Notes: generated from the sequence alone by a model not told the origin. Numbered from the stretch's first letter, positions 10,602-18,665 are shown. The stretch: 64,000 bases of DNA from Achromobacter sp. UMC46 (GCF_014170335.1 NZ_LZZS01000024.1:1-64000), one strand, 5' to 3'. Made by a program: numbers and translations.

Positions 10602-12605
10602 TCAGGGAAACAGTTCGGAAACGGACTTGCCGGACATGGCCAGGGACTTCACCTCGTCCTCGGTCAGCGCGCGCGACCAGAAAGCCAGGTCGTCGAAGTT
10701 CATCGTGTAGGGGCCCTTGGTGCCGGCGCAGCAGATGCCGTAGGTGCCGCGGCCGTCTTCGTTCAAGCCGATGTGCGGTCCGAACACGCCGGCCACTTGC
10801 GCCAGGTTCACCGTCCCCGTGCCGACCGAGCGGCGCGAGTAGCCGATGTCCTTGTCATAGACGTAGGCGGTCATGGTCTTGGCGGTCTTGTCGACGGTCA
10901 TGGCGACGTAGACCGGCTTGTTGGGCGTGAACTTCACGCCATTGATGTCGACCCGCGACCCGCCCGCCAGGTTGAAGCGCAGCTCGGGGCCGGCCCACTG
11001 GGCGATGGTGATGCCGGGGTTGCCGCCGGAGTTGTAGTCCTTGTTGCCCAAGATCGAGCGGTCGTTGGCCGTGCCGTCGGATTGGTACCAGAAGCCGATC
11101 GTGAAGGCCTGCACGCTGTCCAACAGCCCCGCGGGGTAATCCAGCTTGAAGGCGCCCAGGGCGGCGGCGCCGCGCTCGTTCTGGAACATCTTGCCGAAGA
11201 TCCCCGCGTTGGCGTAGGCCGGCGCCTGCACGCCGTCGTACGGGGTGATCGCGCCCCCGCCCGCCGCCACGTCGGTCACGTTGCCTTCGAACGGGAACAG
11301 CATCGTCAGGCCGGTGCGCAGCGAGGCCAGCAGCGGCACCGGCTTGGCGTAGAGCACCGTAGCGCGCGTGGCGCTGACGGCGCGTCCGGCGGACACCGTG
11401 TAATTCAGCGTATGCACGCCTTCGGTATCGAATGTGTAGCCCGTGTCTTCGTACTCCGTGGCGGTGGCCGGCAAGCGCGCCACTTCGGCGCCGTCGCGGC
11501 TGACGACGATCTCGCCGCCGGGTTCGCCCACTCGCACCCAGGACAGCGTGACGGTCTTGTTGTCCATGGACGTGCGGGCCGCCAGGCGGCGCAGGGCCAG
11601 GGGTTCCGACAGCGGCGTGCCGGCCATGTCATAGGCGCCCGCGGCGGGCAACGCGCCCAGATGCGCCAACAACGTCGGCGCCACGTCGGCGGCGCTGGGC
11701 AGCGCATACCAGTTGTTGTCCCACACGCCATCGAACGACGCGTCGTCCGACGTGCCGCCCAGCATCGCCGGCTGATTGGTAGCCAGCACGATCGTCTTGT
11801 TCAACGACATCGGCAGCCCGTCGCTGGCGCCCGTCTTGTCCAGGCCATGGCTGGCGGCCACGACGATCAACCAGTTTTCGTCGGGATTCGCGGCGCGGCG
11901 GTCGGCGACCTGTTTGGCCAGCACACCCACGGCGGCGTCCGTCTGGCGGATCACCGCCTGGTAGCCCGCGCCAAAGCCGCCATCCGAGGCCGCGCGTTCG
12001 GCGGCGCCGAACTGGGCGACGACCACGTCGTAGCCTTCCGTAATGCGGTCGCGCGCCTGCGTGGCGACGCAATCGTCAACGCCCGCGCAGTCCGTCACGG
12101 CCTGCAGGTAGCCGGCGTCGCGATCGCGACCGACCAGCCCCGCCAGCAACGTCGAATTGAAGGCACCCGCCTGGCGCGCATCGGGACGCGCCGCCTTCAC
12201 GCGCTGGAACAAGCTGGGCGACTTCGCCGCCTGCCCTGCGGCGTTGGACCGCACGCCATGCGCGTCGGCCCACTGGCCCGTCAGCAACGTGGCCCAACCG
12301 GGAACCGCCAGGGTGGGCTGTTGGGTGACGCCGCCCGTCACGCCGCCGGTCCAGGCGCGCGTGACCGTCAACTGGCCGATATTGGACAAGGTCTTGTCCG
12401 CCACGCCTTGGCGCATGGCGTCATAGGTCAAGCCATCGACGCCGATGAACAGCACCTTCTCGACGGCCGGCTTGCCCGGCTCGGTCACCGGCGGCGTCGT
12501 GGGCGGCGCCTCGGTGCCATCGTCATCGTCGCTGCCCCCGCAGCCCGCCAATGCGCTGGTAGCCAGCAACATGGCGCACCATCTTCTCCAATTCAATGCT
12601 TGCAT
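10602..12605 (-). CDS. Exported alkaline phosphatase-fold lipoprotein with LamG-like C-terminus
   Basis: A 667-residue predicted lipoprotein (lipobox LAGC, Cys21) with an acidic linker. Residues 50-340 look like the type I phosphodiesterase/alkaline phosphatase superfamily: metal motif VLFIGVDGLTYDA, putative nucleophile region PGWATLLTGQ and VVAASHG. A short beta-sandwich-like segment follows, and residues 432-667 resemble a LamG/concanavalin-type domain (TIGFWYQSDG, FDDLAFWSRALT), which often binds glycans or surfaces. It is first gene of the leftward unit with the small lipoprotein and phospholipase C; GAGAAG precedes the start. Substrate unknown; phosphodiester or phosphomonoester hydrolysis is the family expectation. 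Confidence 0.75.
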   Translation of the reverse strand: MQALNWRRWCAMLLATSALAGCGGSDDDDGTEAPPTTPPVTEPGKPAVEKVLFIGVDGLTYDAMRQGVADKTLSNIGQLTVTRAWTGGVTGGVTQQPTLAVPGWATLLTGQWADAHGVRSNAAGQAAKSPSLFQRVKAARPDARQAGAFNSTLLAGLVGRDRDAGYLQAVTDCAGVDDCVATQARDRITEGYDVVVAQFGAAERAASDGGFGAGYQAVIRQTDAAVGVLAKQVADRRAANPDENWLIVVAASHGLDKTGASDGLPMSLNKTIVLATNQPAMLGGTSDDASFDGVWDNNWYALPSAADVAPTLLAHLGALPAAGAYDMAGTPLSEPLALRRLAARTSMDNKTVTLSWVRVGEPGGEIVVSRDGAEVARLPATATEYEDTGYTFDTEGVHTLNYTVSAGRAVSATRATVLYAKPVPLLASLRTGLTMLFPFEGNVTDVAAGGGAITPYDGVQAPAYANAGIFGKMFQNERGAAALGAFKLDYPAGLLDSVQAFTIGFWYQSDGTANDRSILGNKDYNSGGNPGITIAQWAGPELRFNLAGGSRVDINGVKFTPNKPVYVAMTVDKTAKTMTAYVYDKDIGYSRRSVGTGTVNLAQVAGVFGPHIGLNEDGRGTYGICCAGTKGPYTMNFDDLAFWSRALTEDEVKSLAMSGKSVSELFP

Positions 12606-12646
12606 GCTTGTCTTCTCGTTTCATGAACAGGTTTTACGCTGCGCAC

Positions 12647-12680
12647 ATAGTGGCCGCTCAACGTGAACCCCCCATGAAAC
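12647..12680 (-). promoter_or_regulatory. Possible degenerate Pho box and -10 for the phosphatase/phospholipase unit
   Basis: On the minus strand, half-sites GTTTCAT and GGTTCAC are spaced 11 bp apart (12663-12680), and 10 bp further on is CACTAT (12647-12652) as a weak -10. The layout copies the much better Pho box ahead of phoX. The half-sites match the CTGTCAT/C consensus at only 5 and 4 of 7 positions, so this is tentative. Confidence 0.35.
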
Positions 12681-12693
12681 GAAGGGCAGAAAG

Positions 12694-12711
12694 CCTGATC
12701 GACGGATCAGG
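12694..12711. other. Stem-loop upstream of the phosphatase lipoprotein gene
   Basis: A perfect 7-bp inverted repeat CCTGATC-GACG-GATCAGG lies between the phoX terminator and the next promoter region, flanked by AAAG and ATTCTTT. It could be a second weak terminator or an operator; nothing in the sequence decides. Confidence 0.3.
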
Positions 12712-12747
12712 ATTCTTTGGCGACAAATCGGGATCTGCCCACGCATG

Positions 12748-12772
12748 AAAAAGGGACCGGCGTACCGGTCCC
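12748..12772 (-). terminator. Rho-independent terminator of phoX
   Basis: On the minus strand GGGACCGG-TACG-CCGGTCCC is followed directly by TTTTT. The 8-bp stem, tetraloop and U-run are textbook. It lies 62 bp beyond the phoX stop and separates phoX from the downstream phosphatase/phospholipase unit, which therefore needs its own promoter. Confidence 0.85.
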
Positions 12773-12833
12773 TGGCATTGCAGCGGGTGCGGCGCTGGCG
12801 CCGCTCCCCGCCGCTTCCGCGGCCCTGCGCGAA

Positions 12834-14801
12834 CTACGCGCCGATCTTCACGCCGGTCAGGTAGCCGACCGATGCGCCGAAGCCGTCCTTGTAATTGGCC
12901 TTGACCAGCGGTTCCAGCGTCGGGCGCACCACCGCGTGGACGCCGCCCCAATCGGCCGCGTGCTGGAAGTTGCTGGTGATGTAGGTCCAGCCGTTGATCT
13001 CGTCCACGGCTTGCAGGCCCGTGGATTCCGCCGCCACCGGGCACGACAGCAGGCGCGACAATGCCTTCGTGTCGACGTTGTAGGCCCACATGAAGTTGTT
13101 GACGTGGCCGCCGCTGTCTTCGCCCACGAACAAGGTGCGCAGCTTCTCCGAGAATTTCAGGTTGTCGGGGTTCGAGATGAAATCGGCGTTGTGCGTGTTG
13201 CCCAGCGCATCTGGCGTGGCCAGCGGCTTGCCGACCAGTTCCGCCACTGCGCCCATGTCCACGGGCACCCATTCGCTGTCGATCGCGCTGCCGTCGGTAT
13301 CCACCTGGCCTGCCTTCATGTGCAGCTGATACACCGCGCCGGCCGAGTTGCCTTCGACTTTCAGGCCCGGGACCTTGCCGTCGATCATCGACGATTCAAT
13401 GCGGGACATGGCGCTGTAAGCGATCTTGTCGCGGGCGTTGACGGTCGTGCCTTCCATCTTGGTGAAGGCCAGCGTGCCGCCCGCCATCGCCGCGTAGCGG
13501 TGCGTTTCCAGGAAGGCCGCGGCTTGTCGCCGGCCCGGCTGCATCTTCACCCAGTTGTCCTTGCCGCTGTAGCGGATCTGCGTGAAGGTCGCGTCCGCCG
13601 GGTCGACCGTGCGCACGTCCATGATGTCGGCCGCGACCAGCTGGTCGGCCAGTTCCTTGACTTCGGCGCTGGTGGCATGGCCCAGCTTGATCCACTTCAG
13701 CGTGCCTGCGCCCGGGCCCGTGCCCGAGGTCTGCGTCCATTGCGCCACGTACAGCGTGCCCGCCGACAGGTCCGCCTTGCGGTCGGCCACGAACATGAAC
13801 AGGCCGCCGTTGGTGGCGTCGTCGCCCATCAGCGCGGTGCGCTGGTCCGGCATCATCTGCACCAGCTCGTGCGAGATGCGGCCCATGCAGTAGTGCTTCT
13901 TGATGGTGCCCGTGCCGTCCGGATGCACGGTCACTTCCGGCATGTGGCCGTAGTGGTACGGGTTGGCCTTGGCGGGGTCGCCGTAGACGTTCTGGCTATA
14001 GGTCTGGAAAGCCGCCTGCGTGCGGGCGACCGTCGCGTCCGGCTCGTATTCTTCGCTGGACAAGTGGGTGCCCCAGGGCGACAGGCTGGCGCCACAGGTG
14101 ATCCACAGGCCATGCACCGACGCCGTGTCCACATTGCTGTACTTCACCAGGCTCAGTTTGCCGGTGTTCGGATCTTGCGACAGAGTCAGCACGGCGATCG
14201 GCGACGGCAACAGGCCGTACATGTCGGCGCCGGCCTGGTTCATCGACTGGTATTCGAACTGCACCACGGCGTAGACCGCGTTGCCGGCAACGCCGGCGAC
14301 CTTCGTCGGTTCCGACAGGGCCAGCAGCGACGTGCCGTCCGGACAGTTCGAGAAGAATTGGCGGGCCTTGGCGGGCACGGAGTCATCCATGATGGGCGCG
14401 CCGGCCAGGTTGAAATAGCCGCCCGCCACCATCGTGCCGCCCTTGCCGTCCGGCACCGCGTCGCCCGTCATGAAGAACGGCTCGTAGCCCAGCTCGACGG
14501 TGCGCTTGGAACCGTCGCTGAAGGTCAGCGCCAGCGCCGAGCTCACGGTGGTGCGCGCCATCAGCTGGGGCGTGGCCAATGTCGGCGCGGGCATCGACGT
14601 GAACGCGGCGGACGTGAACGTCACCGGCGTGGTCGACGGATTGGGATTCGGATTCGTCGAGCCATCGCCGTCGTCATCGTCGTCGCTCGAATTACAGCCG
14701 GCCAGCAGCGCAGCCATGCTGACGCCGCCGATCGGCAGCATCGGCGCGCCTCCCAGCATCTTCAGGAGGCGGCGGCGGTTGGCTTGATTCGTATCTTGCA
14801 T
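12834..14801 (-). CDS. phoX: PhoX-family alkaline phosphatase (DUF839), exported
   Basis: A 655-residue member of the PhoX family of calcium/iron alkaline phosphatases that release phosphate from organic esters outside the cytoplasm. The N-terminus has a twin-arginine-like run (NRRRLLKMLGG) and then a lipobox (LLAGC, Cys about 36) followed by an acidic linker. Family marks include SPWGTHLSSEE and YNVDTKALSR. An in-frame extension to 14861 is possible, but the ATG at 14801 gives the signal sequence directly. A Pho box and -10 lie 60-100 bp upstream and a strong terminator lies downstream, so it is a single-gene unit induced by phosphate shortage (inferred). It sits divergent from gspC. Confidence 0.85.
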   Translation of the reverse strand: MQDTNQANRRRLLKMLGGAPMLPIGGVSMAALLAGCNSSDDDDDGDGSTNPNPNPSTTPVTFTSAAFTSMPAPTLATPQLMARTTVSSALALTFSDGSKRTVELGYEPFFMTGDAVPDGKGGTMVAGGYFNLAGAPIMDDSVPAKARQFFSNCPDGTSLLALSEPTKVAGVAGNAVYAVVQFEYQSMNQAGADMYGLLPSPIAVLTLSQDPNTGKLSLVKYSNVDTASVHGLWITCGASLSPWGTHLSSEEYEPDATVARTQAAFQTYSQNVYGDPAKANPYHYGHMPEVTVHPDGTGTIKKHYCMGRISHELVQMMPDQRTALMGDDATNGGLFMFVADRKADLSAGTLYVAQWTQTSGTGPGAGTLKWIKLGHATSAEVKELADQLVAADIMDVRTVDPADATFTQIRYSGKDNWVKMQPGRRQAAAFLETHRYAAMAGGTLAFTKMEGTTVNARDKIAYSAMSRIESSMIDGKVPGLKVEGNSAGAVYQLHMKAGQVDTDGSAIDSEWVPVDMGAVAELVGKPLATPDALGNTHNADFISNPDNLKFSEKLRTLFVGEDSGGHVNNFMWAYNVDTKALSRLLSCPVAAESTGLQAVDEINGWTYITSNFQHAADWGGVHAVVRPTLEPLVKANYKDGFGASVGYLTGVKIGA

Positions 14802-14859
14802 GCGGGTGTCCCAGTTGGATCGGATAAGTGCTCTGCCGGAAGGGTCGAGCGTTGTCCGC

Positions 14860-14865
14860 ATGCTA
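14860..14865 (-). promoter_or_regulatory. -10 element of the phoX promoter
   Basis: TAGCAT on the minus strand lies exactly 10 bp after the last Pho half-site, the usual distance in PhoB-activated promoters where the Pho box replaces the -35 element. Four of six bases match TATAAT. The start codon of phoX is about 60 bp further on. Confidence 0.6.
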
Positions 14866-14875
14866 GAGAGGCGCC

Positions 14876-14904
14876 GTGTAAGCGCAATGACAGAAAGCTG
14901 TACG
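14876..14904 (-). promoter_or_regulatory. Triple-repeat Pho box upstream of phoX
   Basis: Reading the minus strand, three 7-bp units are spaced exactly 11 bp apart: CGTACAG, CTGTCAT, CTTACAC. The central unit is a perfect match to the PhoB half-site CTGTCAT, and the third matches five of seven positions. The 11-bp phase and the -10 placed 10 bp downstream are what PhoB dimers need. This supports phosphate-starvation control of phoX. Binding itself is inferred. Confidence 0.7.
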
Positions 14905-14998
14905 GAACCTGAATCGAAGGCGAGTTTCCGGTATCGGCGTTGTCATGAACGGGCGCTATAGTCGGGCGCGTCGCTTTTACGTAACCGCTGCGGTCCTC

Positions 14999-15442
14999 AT
15001 GCCTCTTTCCTTGCGCCCCTCCCTGCCTTCCGCGCCCGCCGCGTTGCGCGTCCTTGCCGTGCTGGCGTTTGCCGCGGGCGTGGGCGTATGGGCCGCGGTG
15101 CTGCTCGCGCCCCGCCCCGGCCCGTTGCCGCCCGCCGTGTCGGCCGCCGCGCCGCGCGCCGCCGACAACACGCCGGTGGCGCGATGGTTCGGAAAAGACG
15201 AAGTGATGCGCACGCAGATCAGCGTGCTGGGTCTGATTGCGGCCGGCCCCGATGGCGCGGCGGTGCTGAGCGTGGATGGCGGCCCGCCACTGGCTTACCG
15301 GGCAGGCGGCGAAGTGGCCCCCGGCATCGTGCTGCGCGATATCGCAGTGGACGCCGTGACGGTGGAGCAAGGGGGAAGATTGAACCGCCTGGCAACGCCC
15401 GCCGCGCTGGCGGCGCCCGCGGGAATCGCACAGGTGAATTGA
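14999..15442 (+). CDS. gspC: Minimal type II secretion protein GspC
   Basis: A 147-residue inner-membrane protein with one N-terminal membrane segment (about residues 16-36), a Pro/Ala linker and a periplasmic homology-region domain (VLGLIAAGPDGAAVLSVDGG through the GIVLRDI segment). This domain contacts the secretin GspD. Standard GspC proteins are about 270-300 residues and end in a PDZ or coiled-coil domain; that part is absent. An ATG at 14945 would add 18 residues; no strong ribosome site supports either start. The gene stands alone, divergent from phoX and separated from gspG by an antisense small gene. Confidence 0.7.
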   Translation: MPLSLRPSLPSAPAALRVLAVLAFAAGVGVWAAVLLAPRPGPLPPAVSAAAPRAADNTPVARWFGKDEVMRTQISVLGLIAAGPDGAAVLSVDGGPPLAYRAGGEVAPGIVLRDIAVDAVTVEQGGRLNRLATPAALAAPAGIAQVN

Positions 15443-15482
15443 AACGCGGGGATTTGAACCGCGTGGAGTTAAAACGCGGGAA
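15438..15482. repeat. Three imperfect 15-bp tandem repeats after gspC
   Basis: Directly over and after the gspC stop lie three units: ATTGAAACGCGGGG, ATTTGAACCGCGTGG and AGTTAAAACGCGGG. The first and third share the 14-mer AAACGCGGG(G/A)ATTT at a 30-bp distance. Function unknown; slippage or a protein-binding array are options. Confidence 0.6.
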
Positions 15483-15536
15483 TTTAAGACAGATTGCTTG
15501 CAGGCCGGGCGGCGCTTCCTTTCAAGCGCCTGCCGA

Positions 15537-15698
15537 TCAGCGCTTGCGGCCCGCGGGGCGACCCATTTGCTTGCGGCCTGCCAGGTTCGCCAGGGAGGAA
15601 CCTGCCGGTTTCTGTGTGGCGGCAGCCTGCTTCTTCTGTTGAAGCGCCTTTTCAACCAACGCCGCCAATCCAGTCGAAGACTTCTCTTTTGTAGCCAT
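15537..15698 (-). CDS. Small basic protein of unknown function inside the T2SS locus
   Basis: A 53-residue Lys/Ala/Gln-rich protein (MATKEKSSTGLAALVEKAL at the start, GRKQMGRPAGRKR at the end). The AAGGAG ribosome site 5 nt before the ATG is among the best in the window and fixes the start; a longer frame to 15773 lacks one. The basic C-terminus GRPAGRKR resembles an AT-hook-like or RNA/DNA-binding tail. It is antisense to, and splits, gspC from gspG. No family is recognised. Expression looks real; function is open. Confidence 0.6.
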   Translation of the reverse strand: MATKEKSSTGLAALVEKALQQKKQAAATQKPAGSSLANLAGRKQMGRPAGRKR

Positions 15699-15703
15699 TA
15701 CCG

Positions 15704-15709
15704 CTCCTT
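15704..15709 (-). promoter_or_regulatory. Perfect Shine-Dalgarno site of the 53-residue gene
   Basis: AAGGAG on the minus strand is 5 nt from the ATG at 15698. It decides between the short start and the 25-residue longer alternative. Confidence 0.75.
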
Positions 15710-15753
15710 GTAGAAAGGCCATGGTAGCAGGCGGGCGGCACGGCAACGCATTA

Positions 15754-15771
15754 CTGTCATATTTCATGTCC
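15754..15771 (+). promoter_or_regulatory. Pho half-site upstream of gspG
   Basis: CTGTCATA matches the first eight bases of the PhoB consensus exactly, but the second half (CATGTCC at the 11-bp phase) matches poorly. It lies about 40-55 bp before gspG, where a PhoB-type activator could act. It overlaps the 9-mer GTCATATTT, which also occurs upstream of gspF at 24899-24907. Confidence 0.3.
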
Positions 15772-15809
15772 ACAATTCCGGGCTTCTACTGGAAGACCGG
15801 AGTTGCAAA

Positions 15810-16238
15810 GTGCGTCAGTTACCGCGTGGGCTTGCCCGCCAGCAAGGTTTCACCCTGATCGAGATCATGGTGGTGATTGTGATCATGGGGATCCTGGCGG
15901 CCCTGATCGTGCCGCGCGTGCTGGACCGCCCTGATCAGGCCAGGCAAGTCGCCGCGCGCCAGGACATCGCGGGCATCATGCAGGCGCTCAAGCTCTACCG
16001 GCTGGACAACGGCCGCTACCCCACCACGGCGCAAGGGCTGCGCGCGCTGGCCGAAAAGCCCGATGGCGCCAATAACTGGCGCGGCTATCTGGACAAGTTG
16101 CCCAATGACCCCTGGGGCCACCCGTACCAATACCTGAGCCCCGGCGTCAAGGGCGACATCGATGTCTTCTCGTTCGGCGCCGACAACAAGCCCGGGGGAG
16201 AAAACGGCGATGCCGACATCGGTTCCTGGGAGCTCTGA
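15810..16238 (+). CDS. gspG: Type II secretion major pseudopilin GspG
   Basis: A 142-residue class III prepilin-like protein that builds the periplasmic pseudopilus. The cleavage/methylation motif is RQQG/FTLIE, with the hydrophobic helix IMVVIVIMGILAALIVP following. The C-terminal half carries the conserved GspG core (YRLDNGRYPTTAQGLRAL, DPWGHPYQY) and the end DADIGSWEL. It starts with GTG after a GGAG site. It is first in the eight-gene run gspGHIJKLMN. No prepilin peptidase gene lies in this window, so processing must rely on a peptidase elsewhere. Confidence 0.95.
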   Translation: MRQLPRGLARQQGFTLIEIMVVIVIMGILAALIVPRVLDRPDQARQVAARQDIAGIMQALKLYRLDNGRYPTTAQGLRALAEKPDGANNWRGYLDKLPNDPWGHPYQYLSPGVKGDIDVFSFGADNKPGGENGDADIGSWEL

Positions 16239-16698
16239 ACGCGGATTCACGCTGGTCGAAGTGCTGGTGGTGCTGGTGATCGTGGCCATCGCGGCCAGCA
16301 TGGTCAGCCTGTCGATCGGCAAGCGCGACAACGGCCTGCGCAGCGATGCCGAGCGTCTGGCCGACGCCTTCACCGTGGCGCAGAGCGAAGCCCGCAGCGA
16401 CGGACGCCCCATCCGCTGGCTGGCCAACGGCCAGGGCTGGTCGTTCGAGCGCCAAGGCCGCCTGCCCGGCCCCAGCGCGCAGGAAGACACGCCCGTGCCC
16501 GTCGACCACCTGGAACACGACGACGTGCTGCGCCCGCAGACCTGGCGGGCGGGCGCGGTCCAGCTGCGGCTGGACCCCAACCGTCCACTGGTCTTCAACA
16601 CCGAGTGGGTGGCTGCCCCCATGACGCTCGTCCTTCGTGCAGGCGACGCCAGCATCACCTTGCAACGCGACGCCTCCGGCCGTTATGACATCCGCTGA
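16210..16698 (+). CDS. gspH: Type II secretion minor pseudopilin GspH
   Basis: A 162-residue minor pseudopilin with cleavage motif SSERG/FTLVE and a long hydrophobic helix. The start at 16210 is set by a GGGGGAG ribosome site and gives a normal short leader; a longer frame from 16162 lies inside gspG. It overlaps gspG by 29 bp, which suggests translational coupling. The variable C-terminal part is as expected for GspH (FimT-like fold). Confidence 0.9.
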   Translation: MPTSVPGSSERGFTLVEVLVVLVIVAIAASMVSLSIGKRDNGLRSDAERLADAFTVAQSEARSDGRPIRWLANGQGWSFERQGRLPGPSAQEDTPVPVDHLEHDDVLRPQTWRAGAVQLRLDPNRPLVFNTEWVAAPMTLVLRAGDASITLQRDASGRYDIR

Positions 16699-17086
16699 AC
16701 CGCCCCGCCCCGCTGACCGCCAGCGCGGCTTTACCCTGATCGAAGTGCTGGTGGCCCTGGCCATCATCGCCGTGGCGATGGCTGCCGCCCTGCGCGCGAC
16801 CGGCGTCATGTCGGCCAACAACCGCGCCTTGCAGGACAAGACGCTGGCGCTGCTGGCCGCGCAGAACGCGTTGACGCAATTGCGGCTGGAGCAGACCTTG
16901 CCGCGCGCCGGCTCGCAGACGGTGCCCTGCCCGCAGGGCGGCCGCTCGCTGCAATGCGAACTGGTCATCACCAATTCCATGAACCGCAGCTTCCGGCAGG
17001 TCTCCGTCAACGTTCACGACACGGCGTCCCCGCGGCCGGACGCGGTGCTGCTGCAGCTGGACGGCTTGCTTTCCAGCCTGCGATGA
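16685..17086 (+). CDS. gspI: Type II secretion minor pseudopilin GspI
   Basis: A 133-residue minor pseudopilin: leader with motif RQRG/FTLIEVLVALAII, helix, and a short C-terminal domain. With GspJ and GspK it forms the pseudopilus tip complex in characterised systems. It overlaps gspH by 14 bp and gspJ by 4 bp (ATGA). Confidence 0.92.
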   Translation: MTSAEPPRPADRQRGFTLIEVLVALAIIAVAMAAALRATGVMSANNRALQDKTLALLAAQNALTQLRLEQTLPRAGSQTVPCPQGGRSLQCELVITNSMNRSFRQVSVNVHDTASPRPDAVLLQLDGLLSSLR

Positions 17087-17715
17087 CCATGCGCCGCGCA
17101 TCCGCCCCGCCTTCGCCCGGCCGCGTCGCCCAGGCCGGCTTCACGCTGATCGAAGTGCTGGTGGCCCTGGCATTGATGGCGCTGGTCAGCCTGATGGCGT
17201 GGCGCGGACTGGCCAGCGTCTCCAGTGCGCGCGACTGGATCGAGCAAGAGGCCGAAGACACCGACGCCATTGTGCGCACCCTGGGCCAGATGGGGCGCGA
17301 TGTCGAACTGTCCTACACCGGACCGGGCTTCGACTCCGCCGGCAAGGACGCGCTGGCGCTGACGACCGGCCTGCGCCTGTTGCGCCGGACCAGCGGCGGC
17401 AACACCCTGGAACTGCTGCGTCCCGACCCCGATGGCAACGGCCTGTGGCAACGCGTGCAGTGGCAGGTGCGGGCGGACGGCCTGTGGCGTGCCAGCGGTC
17501 CGTCCGCGCCGCGCAGCCCGCTGCCGGCCGCGGTCGATGGCGTGCTGCTGTTGCCCGGCGTCAGGGCGCTGGGCGTGCGCGCCTGGGTGCCCGGCACGGG
17601 CTGGGTCGACGCCAATGCCAGTTTCGCGACTGCGCCGACCGGCATCGAAATCACGCTGGAACGCGGCGCGGCCAACGCCCCTCAGCGCTACATCCGCATC
17701 CTGGAGCTGCCATGA
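17083..17715 (+). CDS. gspJ: Type II secretion minor pseudopilin GspJ
   Basis: A 210-residue minor pseudopilin with motif QAG/FTLIEVLVALALMALV and a larger C-terminal domain typical of GspJ (SGGNTLELLRPD, RYIRILELP end). The start at 17083 overlaps the gspI stop by ATGA; the next ATG (17089) is an alternative. It overlaps gspK by 4 bp. Confidence 0.92.
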   Translation: MTMRRASAPPSPGRVAQAGFTLIEVLVALALMALVSLMAWRGLASVSSARDWIEQEAEDTDAIVRTLGQMGRDVELSYTGPGFDSAGKDALALTTGLRLLRRTSGGNTLELLRPDPDGNGLWQRVQWQVRADGLWRASGPSAPRSPLPAAVDGVLLLPGVRALGVRAWVPGTGWVDANASFATAPTGIEITLERGAANAPQRYIRILELP

Positions 17716-18665
17716 CGCCCCGTCCTCCGGTCCGCGAGCGCGGCGCGGCGGTCATCAGCGCGCTGATCATCGTCGCCATCGTGGCGGCGTTGACGACAAG
17801 CCTGTTCCAGCGCCAGACCGCCAGCACCCGCCGGGTGGAAAACGAGCTGGCCCGCGTGCAGGCCCGCGTCATGCTGGCGGGCGGCATCGACTGGGCGCGC
17901 CTGGTCATCCGCGATCACGGCAAGCGCGAATCCACGACCCGCGGCGACCAGATCTGGGCAACGCCGGTGCTGGACACCCGCATCGAGCGGCCCGGCGACG
18001 AACGCGTCGCCGTGTTCTCGGGGCGCGTGCAGGACGAGCAAGGGAAGTACAACCTGAGCAATCTGGCCCGCAACGGCGTGCCGCAACCCGAACAGGAAAA
18101 GGTGCTGCGCCGGCTGCTGACTGTGCAGCAGCTGCCCGACACCCTGGCCGGACACATCATCGACATCATCGCCGCCGCCCAGCCCCCGGCACTGGCGGCC
18201 GACTCGCCGTCCTCGTCGAACGGCCAGCCCGTCGCCGCGCCCGATGCGCGCGCGCCGCTGCCCCGCGGCGTGGACGAGATCGCCGCCCAGCTTGGGTTGG
18301 AACCGCCCGCGCGCAACGCCATGCGCCTCACGATGACCGTGTTGCCGGTGGCGACAAGCGTCAACGTCAACACCGCGCCCGCCGAGGTGATCGCCGCGCT
18401 GGTACCCGGCCTGTCGCTCAGCCAGGCCCGCGCGATGACGGGCGAGCGCGACCGCGGCAACTGGTTCAACAACGCCGGCGACTTCGCCAACCGGCTGACC
18501 GGCACCGGCGTGGATGCACCCGCGCCCACCGTCACGACCGCCAGCGGCTGGTTCATGGCCAGCGGCACCGTGGTGTATGAACGGGCCCGGGTCTCGATGC
18601 AGGCCCTGGTCCGCAGCGCCCCGCCGGCCGCGCCCGACACGATATGGACACGAGAAACCCCATGA
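17712..18665 (+). CDS. gspK: Type II secretion pseudopilin tip protein GspK
   Basis: A 317-residue protein with a prepilin-like start (RERG/AAVISALIIVAIVAAL). As usual for GspK, position +5 lacks the Glu found in other pseudopilins. The large C-terminal domain includes TSVNVNTAPAEVIAALVPGL, the helix-hairpin-helix-like GspK signature. It caps the pseudopilus tip. ATGA overlaps join it to gspJ and gspL. Confidence 0.92.
   Translation: MTPRPPVRERGAAVISALIIVAIVAALTTSLFQRQTASTRRVENELARVQARVMLAGGIDWARLVIRDHGKRESTTRGDQIWATPVLDTRIERPGDERVAVFSGRVQDEQGKYNLSNLARNGVPQPEQEKVLRRLLTVQQLPDTLAGHIIDIIAAAQPPALAADSPSSSNGQPVAAPDARAPLPRGVDEIAAQLGLEPPARNAMRLTMTVLPVATSVNVNTAPAEVIAALVPGLSLSQARAMTGERDRGNWFNNAGDFANRLTGTGVDAPAPTVTTASGWFMASGTVVYERARVSMQALVRSAPPAAPDTIWTRETP

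Noticed and set aside
14937..14962. Sigma-70 promoter TTGTCA...TATAGT for gspC
   Set aside because: The spacer is only 11 bp, too short for a normal promoter.
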